64,000 nucleotides of DNA from Aurelia coerulea (taxonomy: Eukaryota > Cnidaria > Scyphozoa > Semaeostomeae > Ulmaridae): NCBI GenBank assembly GCA_039566865.1, contig CM076948.1, positions 26,163,001-26,227,000 of the forward strand, given 5' to 3'. A program made the translations under genes and the position numbers. Below, piece after piece: positions 61,901 to 64,000 of this stretch (positions within the stretch are counted from its first letter, which is position 1; each line of letters opens with the position of its first letter). The notes under the pieces were generated by a model, which worked only from the letters and a program-made list of their open reading frames with translations, did no database searches and was not told where the DNA came from.

Positions 61901-64000
61901 TCATCAAGGAAAAATGCCAGGAGATTGATATAATGAGCCCTTTGGTTGATAACAGACTAGTATGAATATAACTTTCACTACAGATATTCTGATACATTTT
62001 GCATGTTCTTGTATTTCCTTGTCATCTCTTTTTCATTTCATACTATATTGACAATAATTCCTTAATTTTGAGTGATTAACTTTCTCCAGGGTACTCAATT
62101 AAGCAGCTGTGACATCTTACGGGCTCTTAAATTGTAAAATGCCTGTATTTTGGCTCATCACAAAGGCTGTTAGAGTTTTGCTTTCCTTTGCTCAAAATAA
62201 GGCAAACAAAATTTATGGAGCTGGGAAGCGTTATGGTAACTGATGATGGAAATTGAAGTGTTGGCAGGAAACCGCAATTTCACCAAAAACTGATTGAATA
62301 ACTGATGATGAGTCATTCAAAATTAAGATAAAAAGACAACTCACTTCTACAAAATGCTACATATGAATTTTTCAAATCTTGAGGCATTTTGATTGTATTC
62401 ATGTAAAGAAGGCCTGGCGTCCCATGATCTCTCTTTCCATCTTCATAACCATATTGTTGCACAGGTGTATCATTATCATTGCTTGATTCTTCATTCTCTG
62501 CTGCTGCGATATCCTCAGAATTATTGGGATCTTCTTGTTTTACTTTAAAGGTTGATGATGTGTGTACAAACTTCTCCTTATAAAACAAAGAGTCAGTTAG
62601 TAACAGGCCCATCAGAAGAAATAAATATTGGGGGCTGGAATCAGGTGTGAGCAAAGCAAGGAAAGATGAGGGTCCAGGCACTTGCCCCAAGGCCCTTTAA
62701 AGTACGACCTAAAATCATGTAGAGTAAAAATGTTTTTCAATGCCATTTTGGCTCTATTGCTTATTGGTAAGAGCTACGGTCTCTTCCCAAAGAGGATAAG
62801 AAGAATCACTGGAAAACATCCCTATGTTAAGAATTTGCTATCTAAAGGAGCAGCAGATTATGACCAATGAAGGTTTCCCTGGGAAATTTTTAAAATAGGA
62901 CTTCAAAATCACGTGGGAATTTACTGTTATTTAGTTGTATGATATCAAATATAAATAGTATGTAGTACACGTTTTTTTTTTTATAAGAAACTGGTTTATA
63001 AGAAACTAGTACTACGATGACCAAAAATTTAAGAAACTCTAGTACTACGCTCAAGAACAGTTAAGAAACTCTACAACGTTATATCTGTATGTCTCTCTTA
63101 TTCTATGTCTCTCTAACAAAGATGCCTTCGTCTTTTCTTGACTTTTAACTGCAAAATTTGTAAATTTTTGCCTCGATGTGCATGGCTTCTTCTTGATGAC
63201 AATGTCAATGCAAAATGGAAGCCCTTTGTCGAGAAGAAGGCTCAACTTCGAACAATACCGCAATTTTAGGCCCAAAAAATAAGAAACTAATTAAGAAACT
63301 TTTACTACTAAAACACCGAAATCTTCATGCGAAATTAAGAAACTTTTAGTACTATGTGCTGATCCAAGTTTCTTATAAAAAAAAAACGTGTAGTAGGTTA
63401 TTTCTTTATAAAAATAAATCTTCTTTCTATTCCATAATATGCTTGATTTTCAGGCTGTTTTTCAGCAACAAGGAACAAACTATAGCAACTGCTTGGGCTG
63501 AAGCCTCCGGGCCTGATTAAAATCTGGATGTTTTCATCTGACATTTGGTCACATGACCACGTGGTGCAACCATATTCATGACAGACCAATTGAGTTTTCC
63601 CCTGTTTTGCCTCTCTGCAAATCCATCTCCCAAGTCTTCAAACCTTTTCCCTGGAAATTAATGATCCTCAATCCCCTAATAATCATACTTCCATGTTTAC
63701 ATACAAAATGATGATGAATTTTGTCTTTGAGGCGGTTTGTTTGGGACCTGGCAAAAAAGGGCCTAAAATAGAAATTCAAAGGTTTCATCGTTGAAAAGCA
63801 TGTCTAGCTTTAAATATTTGGGTGAATAATAATATACCTGCCATATCATACCTTATGAACTCTTTGCAGGCTTCCTTTAGCAAATTCATGGATGATAAAT
63901 CTGCATTTTTCATAGCAACATCTACCAAAATTTGCCGCCATTTTGTACCATCATTTTTCAACCTCATCTCTAAGAAGAGGCTCCGCGCTTTCACTTCGCC
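52961..64000 (-). CDS. METTL17: METTL17 / Rsm22-like mitoribosome assembly factor (5' end cut by window)
   Basis: Exons from 5' to 3': 63838-64000 (edge), an unplaced joint, then 62345-62576, 61664-61789, 61204-61390, 60563-60644, 60248-60321, 60049-60143, 59598-59671, 58770-58877, 58114-58182, 57767-57830, 57070-57125, 55549-55641, 54214-54298, 53573-53650, 53195-53234, 52961-52979. From 62576 on, phases join without error (493 residues). Motifs in order: AAFAAGRMPACFGATKRVLSE, split here as AAFAAGRMPAC and RVLSE; LLDFGSGTGSAIWAANDVWG (SAM-binding motif I); VYFRRFLPL; YTLSEMP; VLIEPGNNEGF; GFVFAPCPHD; FEQRVELAF; ATERFSYLVLRKG; HVICDIC. This is the METTL17/Rsm22 pattern: a methyltransferase-like mitochondrial protein needed for small-subunit assembly, reported to hold an Fe-S cluster through C-terminal cysteines. 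The exon at 63838-64000 ends in phase 1 while 62345-62576 needs phase 0, so a small exon is missing or a donor is misplaced. The last exon (LTASM, stop) is uncertain. Confidence 0.85.
53655..54175 (+). mobile_element. LINE ORF2 C-terminal fragment
   Basis: An ORF ending 54049 carries RRVCKKCKNNAVEDEIHFLREC, quoted here in part (VCKKC, EIHFLREC): the Cys-Cys-His-Cys knuckle found at the C terminus of many animal non-LTR reverse-transcriptase proteins. 5'-truncated. A different family from 13880-14758. It lies in a METTL17 intron, and its first codons overlap the METTL17 exon at 53573-53650 only by chance. Confidence 0.65.
54340..54580. repeat. ATAC-rich tandem repeat
   Basis: Units of about 66 bp containing cacatatgtagaacatactc and atacatacatatgcatacac occur two to three times. 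Confidence 0.8.
54940..55330 (+). mobile_element. LINE reverse-transcriptase C-terminal fragment
   Basis: The ORF ending 55168-55170 reads TRNCTDIQIPRYNLEYSKKS..FHYSGLKAWNEIPTTIREL..FKKHLKIHL, the conserved end of CR1/L2-like and related non-LTR polymerases. A 3' UTR follows, with no poly(A). Upstream frames are broken. Confidence 0.7.
56850..57020. mobile_element. MITE family F (copy 3, with TA target site)
   Basis: gacctcctagctattctgaa to agaatagccaaatggtc, flanked by TA on both sides. Conserved core tagtgatagaagctctaac. Confidence 0.85.
57452..57599. mobile_element. MITE family K (copy 2)
   Basis: accatgggcagttagacaccg..gcttctgcggaggaaaatta..cttccgcaaaaaacaaagctgcgg. The right end is less complete than in 42731-42915. 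Confidence 0.65.
58257..58500. repeat. interspersed repeat family M, copy 3
   Basis: actcaagaactgggaaaatt, ggaaagcctcagcatatttt, tttcatttgtttcccgtgtc, cttggaagatactggagtaa as in 12300 and 44945. Confidence 0.5.
58537..58692. mobile_element. 156-bp MITE with 9-bp target duplication
   Basis: tggacttgtccaagtttcac and gtgagacttggacaagtcca are inverse (one mismatch), and the inversion continues through ttttttcatcagtcgatta. GCGGAGATG flanks both sides (58528-58536, 58693-58701). Interior is a polypyrimidine tract. Confidence 0.9.
59356..59390. repeat. (ATTG)n microsatellite
   Basis: About eight attg/attga units. Confidence 0.9.
60845..61009. mobile_element. MITE family F (copy 4, degenerate)
   Basis: aaaatagtgatagaagctct..gtagaatagctaaaaaggtc. 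The left end is weak. Confidence 0.65.
62730..62870 (+). CDS. small ORF with signal-peptide-like N terminus (46 residues), function unknown
   Basis: ATG at 62730 in an A-rich context (aaaaATG) opens a 46-codon ORF ending TGA at 62868-62870. It starts MFFNAILALLLIGKSYG, a good signal-peptide shape (short n-region, hydrophobic core, small residues at -1/-3), followed by a basic stretch with dibasic KR and RR sites (LFPKRIRR) and a 29-residue predicted mature part that has no Cys and an acidic end. It lies antisense in an intron of METTL17. No family recognised. It could be a chance ORF, or a secreted or neuropeptide-like precursor; a possible splice donor (gtaaga) lies inside it. Confidence 0.25.
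   Translation: MFFNAILALLLIGKSYGLFPKRIRRITGKHPYVKNLLSKGAADYDQ
62960..63396. mobile_element. TIR element family I (copy 3)
   Basis: tagtacacgttttttttttt..ataagaaac and gtttcttataaaaaaaaaac..gtgtagta inverted; interior homologous to 51828-52252 in reverse orientation. Confidence 0.85.

Overview
The window is eukaryotic, and very probably from a marine invertebrate animal. Genes are split into many short exons by GT-AG introns, base composition is AT-rich, most non-coding space is filled by short inverted-repeat (MITE-like) elements plus decayed LINE fragments, and one stretch carries the TTAGGG-type telomeric hexamer. The protein families present (a KIFC3-type kinesin, METTL17, a USP-type deubiquitinase fold, ankyrin repeats) are metazoan. 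An anthozoan cnidarian (coral or sea anemone) is my best guess, but nothing seen here proves it.

Three protein genes can be rebuilt exon by exon with consistent reading phase. (1) Plus strand, 2452-24446: a 28-exon gene for a protein of about 1,344 residues. It joins a divergent ubiquitin-specific-protease (USP, peptidase C19) fold to ankyrin repeats and a long charged tail. The catalytic Cys position reads Ser and the GGGHYTAY His box is missing, so it looks like a pseudo-deubiquitinase fused to an ankyrin module. (2) Minus strand, 28713-48611: an 18-exon KIFC3-type kinesin-14 of about 939 residues, with an N-terminal coiled-coil stalk and a C-terminal motor that has intact P-loop, switch I and switch II. 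(3) Minus strand, 52961 to beyond 64000: METTL17, the mitochondrial small-ribosomal-subunit assembly factor. It is cut by the right edge of the window, and its methyltransferase-like core and Cys-rich C-terminal part are easy to read. Genes 1 and 2 converge. Genes 2 and 3 lie in the same orientation.

The intergenic parts (1-2445, 24447-28712, 48612-52960) contain no gene I can support. Introns and intergenic DNA carry at least fifteen families of inverted-repeat elements, several with several copies. Among them are a hAT-like MITE with an 8-bp target duplication, two elements with 9-bp target duplications (one nested inside another element), and a group of long fold-backs sharing TACCGGGTG-like ends. 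There are also two inverted-repeat elements that carry exon-like sequence with a splice donor, a 5'-truncated LINE inserted in the middle of a fold-back, a tRNA-derived SINE and several microsatellites.

The three genes show no obvious pathway link, and the grouping looks like ordinary animal synteny. The most interesting locus is the inactive-looking USP-ankyrin fusion. The next most interesting are the exon-carrying inverted-repeat elements at 31870-32691 and 28802-29232, and a small signal-peptide ORF antisense to a METTL17 intron at 62730-62870.
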